Shown here: positions 26,101 to 37,870 of the stretch, in pieces
Position numbering within the stretch: the stretch's first letter is position 1
Layout: each line of letters starts with the position of its first letter
Assembly (NCBI GenBank): GCA_023630585.1
Contig: CM042552.1
Coordinates: 1,443,001 to 1,507,000 of the forward strand
Length of the DNA: 64,000 nucleotides
Reading direction: 5' to 3'
Source of the DNA: Cranoglanis bouderius
Lineage: Eukaryota > Chordata > Actinopteri > Siluriformes > Cranoglanididae
Position numbers and translations under genes: made by a program
Notes under the pieces: model-generated
What the model was told of the DNA's origin: nothing
Seen by the model: the letters and a program-made list of their open reading frames with translations, nothing else
The model's database searches: none

Positions 26101-29100
26101 CTGACTCTAATTTCACCTTCAAATTAACTGCTAATCTGAGAAGTTCACATACTTTTGCCCTCACAGATATGTAATATTGGATCATTTTCCTCAATAAATA
26201 AACGACCAAGTATAATATTTTCGTCTCATTTGTTTAATTGGGTTCTTTTTATCTACTTTCAGGACTTGTGTGAAAATCTGATATTTTAGGTCATATTTAT
26301 GCAGATATATAAAACATTCTAAAGGGTTCACAAACTTTCAAGCACCACTGTAGCACTAGAGCTTGGACTTGTTTGCACAACACCCACTACCTCGGCCTGA
26401 TGCTGCACAGCATATATTGCACAAACAATTCCACATAACTGCACAGTGATCGTAGTGTTTCTGCCACTGATCTTTGAATCCCTTATATCATATTTTTATA
26501 TTTTTCCTTTCCTACCTGTATAAGTACATTCTGGTTTATGTAAGTTCTATTTTCATGTCACAGACAGTCGAAAAAAGCATTTTACTACACGTCGTACAGT
26601 GTATGGTTGTGTATATGACCAAGAAAATTTTAATTTTGAATAAAATTTGAATTTGAGTTTAACATAAACAGGATGTGTGCTAAGTGGATGTATTTTCTAA
26701 GACGTCCTATAATTAAATGATTTATCAATACTTGCCACAGAATTTGCAGTTTACAGTATACATTTTCCTGCTGAACAAAGAGCAGCTCCAGTCCTGTGTC
26801 CTGCAGGTCGTTGTTGCTCAGGTCCAATTCAGTCAGAGAAGATGAAACTGATGTGAGGGCTGAAGCGAGTTCAGCACAGCTCCTCTGGGAGAAATGGCAT
26901 CTTGCTAACCTTTAGACAGTGATTAAAGTTAGTATAAATGTACAGTCAGGTCTAAAATGACTGTGTCATGTGTCATATGTCCTGTTCTTATAACACATAT
27001 AAGACATAACCCATATAAAAAAAGTGTACTAATAAAACCACTATCATGTATCAGTATGTGTTACAGTCTAAATAAAATATATGGTGTCACGATAATTACA
27101 AAAAAGCAATGAACATGACACTCAGTTTCAGTTTCATTTTTATACAAAGATTTCTCATGTTGACTTTTGGACCTGACTGTAGTAACAGTGTAACAGTGCT
27201 GTATTCCAGATGTAATCTAACACACATTGCTGACCTCAGTAACTCCAGTTTACAGTGTGAACTCCTCAGTCCATCAGAAAGCAACTTTGCTCCCTTCTCC
27301 ACTCTGCAATTATCGCTCAGGTCCAGCTCTGTCAGAACCGAGTTTTCCGCCTCTAGAGCTGAAGCCACGGTCTCCCAGCACGTTTCAGTGAGCTCACAAC
27401 CAGCAAGCCTGAAAATATAGCATACACACATTCAAGGTGCATTGTATGAATGGAAATATATAAAGGAAACAATATGAGAACTGAGTATCATGGTAACATC
27501 AGAAGGAGCCAACATGGCAAGCTGTAGAAATACCAGGAAGTAAAAGAGGAATGGTCAGGAGAATTGTCAGGTATGCAGGCATGGGCGCAAATGCAGGTAC
27601 TCAATAGTTTTATTAAAATGTAGCCAATAAGACAAAGACGTTATCCAAAGGCAGAGTTGAGATTCGGGCAAGGGCCAGGCGATGAACTAACAACGTGAAC
27701 AGGGCAAGACAAAGATCAAAAACGAGAAAGACAGAAATGACAGAGATTTAGAAATGACAGAGGTTATGTCACAAGGAATAGTTTAGTAACGACTGGCACA
27801 AAACACAGAGCGTATACTTTGCGACAAACAAAGAAACACGAGGGCTATAAATACACAAACTAATCAAGGGCAAACTGAACACAAGTGAGAGTAATCATAA
27901 CACATTAGGGAGACAACCAATGACATGACATGGGTAGAAACAAAATATAAACCAAAGCAAAAACATACGCGGCAACGTAACAAACACATAACCACACGGA
28001 AGTGAGTGCTGCGAGCTGCTATGTGTCCTGAGAGGCGCAGCATGCAGTGCATGTGAGGGGGAAATGCGTGAAAAGAATTGGACATGAATTTAACTCACCA
28101 AGCTTTTCTGGAGCACCTCACAGCCGGGATGAGTCTCCTGTAGGCTTTTTCGGACGGGTTGAATTTTTTTGGGTCGAGTTCCTCCAAAACTTCCCCAGAC
28201 ATTAACATCAAGTAGGCCAGAGCTGAGCAATTTGACGAGGATAACACTCTAACTGGAAACTTGTCTGTACACAGATATTTCTTGATTTGGTTGTACAAGG
28301 AACCATCTTTCAGTTCCATCAGACAGAAGAAGTGATTGATAGACGTCTCGGGGGGGACATCAGGAGGGCTGTTCTGCATTTGCCTAATGTAGTGGATCAC
28401 TCTGCTAATGCTCTTTTTGGTTTCCTGTGTGTGGGTAAGAATGCCTTGCAGGAGTTTCTGATTGGTCTCCAGTGAAATGCCTAACAAGAATCGAAGAAAG
28501 AGATCTAAATGTCCATTCTCACTTCCCTTGGCTTCATCGACAGCCTTCTTCAGTAAAACATCCAGCCGAGTGTCTACAGGAGGGCAATCCTTGAAGAAAA
28601 ACTGTAACTCATTCATGTTTTTGTTCAGGTAGGAGTCGAAAACATGGAGTGCAGCAAGAAACTCCTGAATGCTCAAATGTATGAAACAGAAAACCTTCTT
28701 CTCATGAAGCACAGACTCTTTCTTGAAGATCTCAGCACACATCCCAGTGTACTCTGAATCTACGCTGACCTCAATACCACACTCTATCAGGTCTTCTTCA
28801 TAGAACATGATGTTTCCCTTCTTCAGCTGATTAAATGCCAGCTTGGCCAGTTTCAGGATCATTTCTCTGTTCATTTCCAGCAGTTTCTTCAAATCTCGCT
28901 CCACTTTGTCATCATACTTCTGGTTTTTGATGTTCATCTGTATAAGCAGGAAGTGGATGTACATTTCAGTCAGTGTAGTGGGAATTTCTTCACCATCATT
29001 TTGCACCAGCATTTCCTGAAGCACAGTTGCGGTGATCCAGCAGAAGATGGGGATGTGACACATGATATAGAGACTCCGAGATTTCTTAACCTGAGAGATG

Positions 29101-30798
29101 ATTTTATAGGCCTCACTCGCATCCGTTATTCTCTTTTTAAAATACTCCTCCTTTTGTTTATCAGTGAATCCTCGAACTTCTGTAAACAAGCTCACATGCT
29201 GTGAAGGGATCTGATTGGCTGCTGCTGGCCGAGAGGTGATCCAGATCAGAGCAGAAGGAAGCAGATTTCCTTCAATCAGGTTTGTGAGGAGAGCATTCAC
29301 AGATGCTTTCTTTTGCTTGCTTCTCACCATACGGACACTGAACTCCAACGGAAGACGACTCTCATCAAGTCCATCTAAGACGAATGCAAGCTTGAGCTTT
29401 TTGTACAAATTTGTTTCACTGAGTTTTTCTAGTTCAGGGTAGAATTCCTGCAGTAACTCATGAAGACTGTATTCTTCATCTTTTATCAAATTAATCTCTC
29501 GGAATGGAAGCAGGAAAATGCAGTCTATGTCCTGGTTAGCTTCTCCTTCAGCCCAGTCAAGAATAAACTTCTGGACAGATACCGTTTTTCCAATTCCTGC
29601 AATTCCTTTGGTGAGCACAACTTTATTTTCTTCATTTTCCCCCAGAACATTGAAAATCTCATTGCAGTTGATTGGTTTTTCTTGAGATGTTTGCACACTA
29701 AAAGCTTTGTCGATTTTCAGAATCTCGTGTTCTTTGTTGACTTCTTTGAATTCTCCTTCGGTGATGTACAGCTGTGTGTACACCTTCTTCAGAAGTGTTT
29801 TAGTTCTTGCGTCCTTTTTGCCCTCAAAAATGCACTCAATTTTCTTCTTCATGTTGGCTTTGTGACTCGCCAAAAATCTCTGTAGAAGTTCTGTAGATAA
29901 GTCTGTATGGGGCAAAAGAGAAGGAGCTTAAAATATTTCATATAGCTCTATCAATATACAAACCAGGAAATGCAGCCAAAAATCAATGGGGGCAACTTAA
30001 CATCTAGTATTTATCTATATCCACCAGTTTATGAAGACTGTTTCATCATGATACAATAGTGATGACTGCTGTTTTAAACATAATCCCTGCATTTGGTCCC
30101 TCAATTTTAAACAAGGAAAAACAATACTGGGCCATCACCAGTGCTTGGACCCCTAAATCCAGTTTTCTGGGATGTGTTTTGTAGGTACGGCTTCATCAAG
30201 AGGCTCTCACTGGAAATCATTGTGGATTTAGTCCTAATTTGATTAAATACATGTTTATTTATTTCAAATAAGTAGGACTAGAACAAGTCACATATTTACC
30301 CAAGTTTTTCTTTTCAGTTTCTGTTCGTGAAGTTTCTGTGGAACAAAAGACACAGAGAAACAGAAAGATTGAAGGAAGGACAAAATCACAAAAGGCTCAA
30401 CTAATCAACCAAAGAATCATCTCAAGTGCGGCTTAAAACATTAATCAAAGAGTTAAGCGTACCACTATTTAGAGTTATGATCTTATCTAAGCTGAAAAGT
30501 GAAAGAGAAACTGGTTCATTTATGATAAAACTGTTGAGCAATGACAGCAGGTACAGAACTGTGATCAAACATTACACAATTAGCATGAAATGAAAATTAA
30601 TTATGGACATAAAAAAAAAAAACAACAACTAATATTTACATACGAGTGCAAGCAGTGCTGGCTGTGATGTCGAGGGCAACATGATCAGAGAATGTGCTGT
30701 TAATGAGCGCAGGAAGATTGACAATACTGTTGTCAGCATTCACAACAACAGAGAATCCAGCAGACGGAGTGGCATGAGACTGGGGTGGAGCTGTGTCT

Positions 30799-30835
<37 letters not shown>

Positions 30836-32896
30836 TATACATAAATAATCTAAAAAAATAACAGATTTACAGTTAAAAATATATATAATTAATAGTTCAT
30901 CATTTAAAAATGTTAATAATTAAAAGAAGTTTCCCATTCTGTTATTTCATAATATGATAGAACCATAGGGATAGATAGATAAGATAGATAAAAAAAAAAT
31001 CACTTCGTGTTATGTGTTATGAGAACTTGTAGATAATGATGCACAATTTCCTCTGTAGATTCAGTGGTGCAGTGGCAATAAGCACAGGAATACAGGAAGG
31101 GAAAAAAAAGGAAGAGGATACAATCTCCATATTACCAGTGATGTGCTGAGAGCTGAAGGTGCGAGTCGACGATCTTTTTTTACAGATGCAAACAGTGAAA
31201 ATAACCATCAGGCGAAAGAACAGCAGCTCTGTGTAATCTTCACTCACTGAGGACACAAGACATGAAAAATCATGTGCATGGACATAAATATGTGTTTATA
31301 CATGCTTGTTTATATATGTACATGTGTGTATGTTATATGTGTGCTGTATATCAAAGCAACCAGGAATCCAAGTGTAATGCTGAACATGATGCTTCCACCA
31401 CCATGCTTCACAGTGAGGACAGTGTTCCCAGGCCAAAAAACCCAACAATGGATCTCTCCAGCTCCTTCAGAGTTCGGCTTGGACTCTTGAGGACACTTTA
31501 TTTGCACACACCTCCTTTCAACTAAATATGTAACCTCTGATGGTAACTGGTTTCATCAGAATTAATTTAGGATTTCACAGCAGATTATGAAGACTTTTTT
31601 TTTTTTTTTTTTGGTATATGATTTTGCAGACTTCGGAAAAGGGGGGGCAACTCCATATTAATGCCACGCCTTTGGAATGGGATGTACAACAACCACATGG
31701 GCAGGATGTTGTTCTCACAGTCACAAGAGACACTTTGATGTGATTTGAAATGTGATTTGTGATCAAATTGAATGTGATTTGATTATCATTTATGAGGTTT
31801 ATTACAAAACTATACTGTATGCATCATCATACAATTCAATTTTTAAGGTCTTTATATGGAGATAATAAAGCGCCTATAATATTCACATGTGGGAGTTTAG
31901 ATCAAATAACTCTTATGAACGTTACTGGAACTTTACTGTATACACAGATCAGCCATAACATTAAAACAACCTGCCTAATATTGGACTTGGCATGGACTCA
32001 ACAAGACCTCTGAAGGTGTGCTGTGGTATCTGGCACCAACATGTTAGCAGCAGATGCTTTAGGTCCTGTAAGTTGCGAGGCAGGGCCTCCGTGGATCGAA
32101 CTTGTTTGTCTAGCACATCCTACAGATGCTCAATCAGATTGAGATCTGGGGAATTTGGAGGCCGAGCCAACACCTTGAACTATTTGTCATGTTCCTCAAA
32201 CCGTTCCTGAACGTTTTTTGCAGTGCATTATCTAGTAAAGAGGCCACTGCTATTAGGGAATACGGTTGCCATGAAGGGGCGTACTTGGTCTGCAACAATG
32301 TTTAGGTACAGTTGTAATCAAAATTATTCAACCCCCATTGCAAATCAGGTTTATTGTCAAAATGTACAGACTTTCAACTGTTTGCAATGAACAAATCAAA
32401 CAAAAGCAATTGAAATAGTTCAGCATGATGAATGCTTCAAATGGTTTCCCCAAATTCAACTGAAAATGCAACTTATAATGACTTCTCCGGTCTCAACCCC
32501 CTGAACAGAATCCCTCACAACAGCACAAATATGCAAAGCAGGTGTTGATAAAAGAGTCATAAATCTATACAGGTGCATCTCGGAAAAACAGAATATCGTA
32601 GATATTGTAATGAATCTAGAATACATGAAAGTTCCACTTTTTAAAAATTAAATTACTGAAATAAACGATATTTCCACGATATTCTATTTTTTTGAGATGC
32701 ACCTGTATATAATAAACCACAAGAGGAAGTGCTAACAGCTGCATCTGAACATGTCTGAACTCTTACACGCCTACAGTATCATTTTAATAAACTTCTGCCT
32801 GTAGTGTAAAATCACTTCTCCTATTTTCTCCTGCGTTTACACACAGTCTTCTTCTGTTTCTGTACAGTTTCTCTTTTACTCACCGTTTGGAAACAT
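22599..32896 (-). CDS. NLR copy 2: FISNA-NACHT-LRR-B30.2 receptor, 11 coding exons
   Basis: Tandem paralogue of the upstream NLR with the same exon plan, also 3402 coding bases and 1133 residues. Exons 5' to 3' on the minus strand: 32884-32896, 31136-31246, 30644-30796, 30300-30335, 28099-29902, 27235-27408, 26736-26909, 24185-24346, 23933-24109, 23656-23702, 22599-23149. All phases agree. Exon 3 is one codon shorter and the B30.2 exon one codon longer than in copy 1. Introns differ: a LINE with a nested MITE at 24457-26700 and another repeat at 27553-28072 are private to this copy, while the Tc1 elements of copy 1 are absent. The GC donor after exon 26736-26909 is shared. No disabling change was seen, so both copies look functional. 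The role follows the NLR family; the ligand is unknown. Confidence 0.85.
23345..23500. repeat. Copy of the dispersed MITE-like repeat
   Basis: Contains the same ACAGCAGCTCTGACAGTAGT and TGCAAATCACAGGTTTATAT segments as the copy at 4516-4640. It lies in the intron before the linker exon of NLR copy 2. Confidence 0.5.
23933..27408 (-). CDS. NLR copy 2 LRR exons (four)
   Basis: In-phase LRR exons 27235-27408 (174), 26736-26909 (174), 24185-24346 (162) and 23933-24109 (177). They match copy 1 in order and length. The second ends QILW and uses donor TG/GCAAGT. The LINE insertion lies in the intron between the second and third. The repeat cores read LTELDLSDNCRVEKGAKLL and LRELDLSNNDLQDSG. Confidence 0.87.
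24457..26700 (+). mobile_element. Truncated non-LTR (LINE) retrotransposon, CR1/L2-like
   Basis: Frame-broken LINE. An endonuclease-domain remnant is at about 24840-25040 (GTVVRDFNSASLKRAVPNFH-like frames). Reverse-transcriptase-proximal fragments follow, with a C-terminal region at 25593-25817 reading SIPAWFGNRTKQDRQALQRVV. The 3' end is AT-rich with AATAAAATTTGAA near 26637. Comparison with NLR copy 1, where GTTAAG runs straight into the next intron sequence, shows the insertion start at about 24457. It is split by the MITE at 25882-26350. Confidence 0.78.
25882..26350. mobile_element. MITE with long inverted repeats, nested in the LINE
   Basis: 469 bases flanked by TA (25880-25881 and 26351-26352), with ends CAGTGGTGCTTGAGAGTTGT and its near complement. 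The arms are about 200 bases each, including AATTAAACAAATG and its complement, around a short centre. There is no coding capacity. The TA target and CAGT end point to a Tc1/mariner-derived non-autonomous element. Confidence 0.9.
27553..28072. mobile_element. Non-autonomous repeat insertion in NLR copy 2
   Basis: In copy 1 the intron reads straight through at this point (GGTAGAGAATTGGACATG), so about 520 bases have been inserted here. The segment AACACATTAGGGAGACAACCAATGACATGACA resembles parts of 47970-48070 and, inverted, 50400-50480. This defines a dispersed family; its class is not identified. Confidence 0.65.
28099..29902 (-). CDS. NLR copy 2 FISNA-NACHT exon
   Basis: 1804 bases, uninterrupted, with the same Walker A (GIAGIGKT) and Walker B (LAFVLDGLDESR) as copy 1. 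Over the first 1400 bases or so of coding sequence I saw only two residue changes against copy 1 (K to R near the start and T to A in the ITDASEAYK segment). The last 90 residues differ at many places, such as QMQNSPPDVPPE against QMQNKATNLPPE. The donor TG/GTGAGT changes the junction codon to Trp where copy 1 has Arg. Confidence 0.95.
30644..30796 (-). CDS. NLR copy 2 exon 3: Ser/Pro-rich linker
   Basis: 153 bases, reading DTAPPQSHATPSAGFSVVV and then SIVNLPALINSTFSDHVALD. Its acceptor TTTTAG is preceded by a (GT)n microsatellite as read on the minus strand, where copy 1 has a TTA microsatellite instead. Confidence 0.75.
30800..30832. repeat. (AC)n microsatellite next to a splice acceptor
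   Basis: A pure AC run immediately upstream (minus-strand sense) of NLR copy 2 exon 3. Confidence 0.9.
31136..31246 (-). CDS. NLR copy 2 exon 2: hydrophobic N-terminal segment
   Basis: 111 bases with the same acceptor (TCCTCAG) and donor (ACTG/GTAAT) as copy 1. It reads EDYTELLFFRLMVIFTVCIC followed by KKRSSTRTFSSQHIT. The apolar stretch and following basic cluster are kept although individual residues changed, which suggests purifying selection on character. The preceding start exon is 32884-32896 (MFPN). Confidence 0.65.
31365..31545 (-). mobile_element. Tc1 relic shared with NLR copy 1
   Basis: The complement gives TVKHGGGSIMF residues at 31387-31425 and a PNSEGAGEIHCWVFW fragment. It occupies the same position relative to exon 2 as the relic at 19090-19500. 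Confidence 0.65.
31945..32310 (-). mobile_element. Decayed Tc1 element shared with NLR copy 1
   Basis: Starts with CAGATCAGCCATAACATTAA and shares CAAGACCTCTGAAGGTGTGC with 19700-19740. It is shorter and more decayed than the copy 1 counterpart. Confidence 0.65.
32312..32560 (+). mobile_element. Tc1-family terminal fragment
   Basis: The stretch TAATCAAAATTATTCAACCC and the roughly 200 bases after it are typical of the end of another fish Tc1 family. No transposase is visible. Confidence 0.5.
32570..32705. mobile_element. 136-base palindromic MITE
   Basis: Flanked by TA, with ends CAGGTGCATCTCGGAAAAAC and complement ...TTTGAGATGCACCTG. The whole unit is close to one imperfect palindrome. The terminal dodecamer CAGGTGCATCTC is identical to that of the intact Tc1 at 15627-17134, so it is a plausible deletion derivative. 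Confidence 0.88.
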
Positions 32897-33046
32897 CCCG
32901 CCTTTAATCTTTTACATACAAAAATATAGTTGTACAAAAAAAAAGTCCTGTAGCCTGTATACGAGTAGCCTGTCATGGAGGTTAAAGAACAGCATCCGAA
33001 TAAACAGCTTTATGGTTTCACTTCAGCGGGAAAAAAAAATACTACG

Positions 33047-33055
33047 CACTTCCTC
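33047..33055 (-). promoter_or_regulatory. ETS/PU.1-like site upstream of NLR copy 2
   Basis: The complement GAGGAAGTG lies about 155 bases upstream of the copy 2 start codon. It is conserved with copy 1 although flanking bases differ. Confidence 0.4.
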
Positions 33056-33684
33056 CAAAAACAAAACAAAACTACTTTAAGTGAAAGCAACGGTGTGAAG
33101 CAGTACTGGGTGTGAATGTGGAGCGCCAATGGGGTCATACCTGGAAACTTTAAGATGACATAGGAAGCCACCGGGGTAGTAGTCTAAGCTTTCATTTTTA
33201 TTTTTGTTAAAATCTTATTCCTCTGGAGAAAGATCAGGAAAGAAAGATTTGATTTAGAAATAGGCAACTAGGACACCGTCAGTGATCATTTTTCTAATTC
33301 AGCCGTTCATGCAGGCGAAGATCAACAGTCATAACCATAATGTTTAAGGCTTTTATTCCTTAGTTATTATTACTAAGTAGTTTATAAATAGATATAGAGA
33401 CAACAGATTAAAAAAATAAAATAAAAATAAAAGCTAATGGATTATTTTATTGTTTTTTTCTTGTTTGTTTGTTTTAAAGCTGCCACTTCCCCCTTTTGCA
33501 ATGCTAATTAATGTTAGCAAACTGATGTTGTCTTGAGGTTGATAATCAAAACCTAACAAACACCTGCATACATGTTAATGTTAACTTTAGCTAGTTCGTG
33601 TAAAGTTTTGTGGACTGGGCTCTGCAGGGCTTGTGTTGAAACTGAAGGTGACCAGAGCTGAAAGATAGCTGCTGGTCAATGCAG

Positions 33685-33870
33685 GAGCGTTTACGGAATT
33701 TGGCAGACACCATTATCCAGAGCGACTTTCATTTATACAATTGAGCAGTTGAGGGCCTTGCTCAAGGGCCTTGCTCAAGGGCCCACAGTGGCAGTGCTAG
33801 GGTTTGAACTCATGCTCTTCTGATCAGTAGCCCAACGTCTTAACCACTGAGCTACCACTGTCACTGTCCA
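33685..33870 (-). repeat. tRNA-derived SINE
   Basis: The complement contains GTAGCTCAGTGGTTAAG (A-box like) and GAGTTCAAACCC (B-box like) at tRNA spacing. A conserved tail follows with CCTTGAGCAAGGCCC and a CGCTCTGGATAATG segment found widely in fish. GGGCCTTGCTCAA is duplicated in tandem here. Confidence 0.75.
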
Positions 33871-34018
33871 CTAGTCACTGTCCCTCCAGTTTCAGCTCAC
33901 AGTGAGCTCGGAGCAGTTGTGGATGCTGCTTTCAACAGAAAAACAAAAAGAAAAAAAAGTTCTGAAAAATAAAAGCCACAGTTTTCCTTCTTTTAATATT
34001 TCAATTATAAGAAATAAA

Positions 34019-34020
<2 letters not shown>

Positions 34021-34051
<31 letters not shown>
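34021..34051. repeat. Poly(A) tract
   Basis: About 30 A residues, possibly the tail of a retroposed sequence. Confidence 0.9.
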
Positions 34052-34052
<1 letters not shown>

Positions 34053-34059
34053 AGCTAAC

Positions 34060-34400
34060 CTTTATCAAGACTCTTGTCAGGTCAACTCCTTCCTCAAGCT
34101 CAACTTCCTAGAACACACCACAGCATACAAACATGGCCGCTACAGACTACAATCCCCAGCACAACACTCACTTGCTATCATGTTTTTTTTTTCTGTTTCT
34201 GCTTCCTGTTTTTTTGTGTCGTGGTTTTTCTGCTCTGTACTGTTTGCCGATCGCCTGAACCCTCGCCTGTTTTTGACCTTGAATTTGTCTCTTGTTTTGG
34301 ATTTGTCCGCTTGTATATTAAACTGGTTTTACCGCATTTGCATACATCTCAGCCCATCTGTTATGACAACTCTAGACCAGAGTTTCCATTAGCCGGTAAA
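34060..34400. repeat. Dispersed repeat, family uncertain
   Basis: The run CTACAGACTACAATCCCCAG, followed by a T-rich stretch and CGATCGCCTGAACCCTCGCCTG, resembles 52560-52960 (GATCGCCTGACCCTTGCCTG). It is therefore a dispersed element; the reading frames in it are not convincing genes. Confidence 0.5.
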
Positions 34401-34785
34401 TACCGGTTTTTGACCGTTAAAAATTCAAAATGTCAGGTAAATGGGAGATTATATGATTTTTGTTATTTTGATATTTCTTTGTAAATGAAAATACATGAGG
34501 CAAACTGGGGTTTAACATTTTGCTGTGCCCTGTTTTTGTTTTGAATGTTTGTTTTATTAGACACTAAGTCCACGACTTCCGTTTGTTATTTTGAACAGTG
34601 TGGAAATGAAAATGTAATAAATAAACCTTTATCTTTCATTTGACTTGGTTGTTTTGTGGTTATTATTATGTCGCTGTAACATTTCTGGGTTGGGTCTAGA
34701 ATGAGGAGGAGGGAGGCAGACTGAGGACAACTCAAAAGACTTTTTATTCTGTCTACTTTTACTTTCGCTTTTCAGCAGACTCATT

Positions 34786-34836
<51 letters not shown>
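34786..34836. repeat. (AC)n microsatellite
   Basis: A pure AC dinucleotide run of about 50 bases. Confidence 0.95.
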
Positions 34837-34838
<2 letters not shown>

Positions 34839-34949
34839 CTTTGTGTTGGTCATCTCTCTCTGTCTCTCTCTCTTGTTACAGGATGCAATGAAAGCACAAA
34901 CAGACACACACAAGTAAACTCAGGCTAACAGCTGAGACTCGACCACGCC

Positions 34950-37870
34950 CCTAGACAGAGTCCAAGACAGAGCCTAGACAGAGCCCAAGAGGCAGCAACA
35001 CACCTATTAAAGTGTGCTCTGAGGCCCCCTGGAGGCTGCACTCCCTTCAATTCATATGCCAAAGTTATAGTGTCCACAAGCCAATGAGAGAGGCGTTGCT
35101 TAGAAATCAGATTCCCCGTGTGCGGGGGGGGGGGCAGGAAATGAAGAGCTGGTCGCTCCTCCTGAAAAGGCTGGTCCTATACATGTAGGCCCAAAGTGCA
35201 CACACAGGATGAAAGCATTCGACCTCTGATCCTCCGCAGAGGAGAAGGGAGGTGGATGAAAAGCAGAAAGCTCAAATCACGTCACAGGTGAATGCTGGGA
35301 AGCATTTAGGCTTAAAGGCCGGGTTGGGCCTAAGAAAAACCTTATCTTCACTGAGAGAGAATGTAGTGCACGAGGGATGAACAGAGAGTGCGTGTAATCA
35401 CAGACATGTTTGGCTGAAGCCAAGGCCAGGAGCAAAGCTATCTTAAAGGACAGAAGCTTTGGGGAAATGTCTCCCAGGGGCTCAGAAGGCTGTTGAGACA
35501 GAGCCTTCAACATCATGAAGAGGTCCCACTCCAGAACAGCTCTTCTAGTGACTGGAAGGGAATGGTGAGAGCCCTTCATGAACCTGCAAATGAACCCAAC
35601 ACGGCAGCAATAGCCATTAAGTAGACCTTAATAGTGGATTTACCACCGTCCATAAGGTCTTGCAAAAAGCATAAAATATCAGAAACCAAACACTGATATG
35701 ATAGCAGCCGGCGCCATCACACCACTTCTTGAACACATGCCACTTACAGTCATATAGGGAACATATGGAGGAGTCCCTTGCATTCTGTATGGTTGTGACC
35801 ACACATGGAGGAAGCCCCATTGCGTTCAGGTTTGCCCTCTCATGGGCCAAGCCCAGAGGACCACCCTGCCTGGGTGAGGGTGATAGATTTCCCGTTCGCC
35901 TGAGACAGGAGGTCCGTGCGTAACGGAAGGGGCCACAGCTGGGCATACAAAAGAGGAATTATCTCTGCCAGTCAAAATGCTTTGGGCCACCTGGGTGCCA
36001 CCAGGATAACGGTCAAGCTCTGAACTTTCACCCTGGCCATGGTGGGGGCTATTAGGCAAAGGGGAGGTAATGCGTAGAGCATGTAACGATAGAAAGGGCC
36101 ACCTGATCCAAACTAAAAGCCTGTGAGCTAGAGCTTGAAGCTTGCATCCGTTGTTGGCAATTAATGTGTGCTACAGCCGTGGTATTTTCACAGCATACCA
36201 GCACATGATGTCTACGGAGGCGGGGCAGGAAATGTTTCAGAGCCTTTCAAACTGTAATAAGCTCCAAATAATTTCTGTGGGCTGAGCGAAGTTCACCTGG
36301 CCACATGCCATTCACTGTTCTGCTCTCCTGGGTGGCTCCCCACCCTGTTAAGGACGCATCTGTCATTACCACTTTTCGCATCATAACCATCCCGAGGGGG
36401 GTGCCATGAGCATAAAACTGAGTAGCAGAGATCACGTAAAGAGCTGAGGTGGAGGGATAAAACCCACTTCATGAATGCCCTCATTCTCAGAAGGCCCAGA
36501 GGCAACAGGGCCAGCCCAAGCATTTTCGGGGCCCTAAGCAGACTTTCAAAATATTTTGTTTGATTTTGTTAAACTTTTGTACATGATGTAGTAGTATTAA
36601 TATAAAAGACTAAATATTTTAGTTCTATTTTAGTCCTATTTTAATTTAATGCTCGACATGTATATGAAAATGACTAAAGTGACCTGTATTTTCATTAGAT
36701 GCTTGTACATTCTTCGAAAAGTAAATAGGCAAGGCATGTAGTTAATTTTTCTCAACCCATAGAGTATCATATGACAATCATTAAGAAATTATTGCTTCAT
36801 GCTCAGAGAAGCATAATCTTAGTTAATGTTCATTTCAACATTTACTATTACATTAAAATCCAAATTTGTATCTGTTAATATTATTCAATGGACCTGAGCT
36901 AACATGAAATAACAATGAACGATTGTATTTTTATTAATTAACATTAACAAAGATTAATGAAGTATTATGTATTTTATTACAATATACAGAGATGCAGCCA
37001 GGCACAGTACAGTTTGTGCAATTGACTTTAGACTTTATCCCTTTCTCCTCCCATCGGCTCCCCACCTTCCCCAAAAAGATCTCCCATGCCGAGGGTTGCT
37101 ATATACTTAACTTCAAGACCTTCTGATCTCCCCAGCAGTATTTCATGTGCTTGGCATATGCAGGGAGGACCGGGAGAAGCCATTATCTTGGGCCGGGAGG
37201 GTTTTCCCAGGAGTTTCCTATCAAAAACATACCTCTCCTGGTCAGTGGCACATTGTAGAGCCGGCCATTCAATATTGAGGCTCGCTCACAAAACTTTAAA
37301 AGGATGGACTAGGGTAAGGCAGCGGGAGCGTTAGCATGGGAAGTTAAAGATGATGGAACGGCTTCCTTGTCCTCTGAACCCTCAAGAAGGCCTACATCAT
37401 CCTCATCCCCGGAACCTGGCGGCTTATTAATGAAGGAAGGTTCATCCCTAGCTGCGATGAGAGCACCACACATGGCCGAGCAGGCACGCGATTGGTTGTC
37501 CCTGGGAGTCGCTGAAACCAGTTTAGGATGTGCCATGGCGGCAAAACACAGAGCTCAGTCAAGTCCGTAAGGCGGGCAGCCGTAGGACAGGGGAAATAGC
37601 TGAGAGTAGGCGGCAGCCTAATAAGTAGTGCAAATGTAGATGGCTTGCAGTGAGTAAACACAGCTAACCTGGATAGCAGCTAACCTGGAGGCTGATCCAG
37701 GGGATATGTCCTCCTGTAGACAAAAAGTGTAATTCAATAATCCAGTGAGCTGTGTGCACAAAATAAACCAGAGGTCACGAGAATTCAGTGTCAACTGAAG
37801 AAGAGTAGGGCGTGCAGGTCCTTTATGCACTCAGGTAAGGGGCATGCCCCTACTTGGCATTGGACACATG
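34950..37870 (-). mobile_element. Decayed DIRS-type retrotransposon
   Basis: Order on the minus strand: a gag-like acidic fragment (37309-37661, with SFINKPPGSGDEDDVGLLEG), an AT-rich gap (36530-37030), an RNase H-like segment (36247-36523, with VMTDASLTGWGATQESRTVN and LRSAHRNYLEL), and a tyrosine-recombinase region (35617-35946 and 35277-35579, with SLYDCKWHVFKKWC and LLSFKIALLLALASAK). This RNase H plus tyrosine recombinase combination is specific to DIRS elements. Most of the reverse transcriptase is missing. In the recombinase, where family members have an Arg in a KRVGDL-like box, this copy has KHVCDY, so it is probably dead. Boundaries are approximate. Confidence 0.75.

Noticed and set aside
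35277..36523. Minus-strand frames as host genes
   Set aside because: The RNase H and tyrosine-recombinase motifs and their order identify a DIRS retrotransposon.
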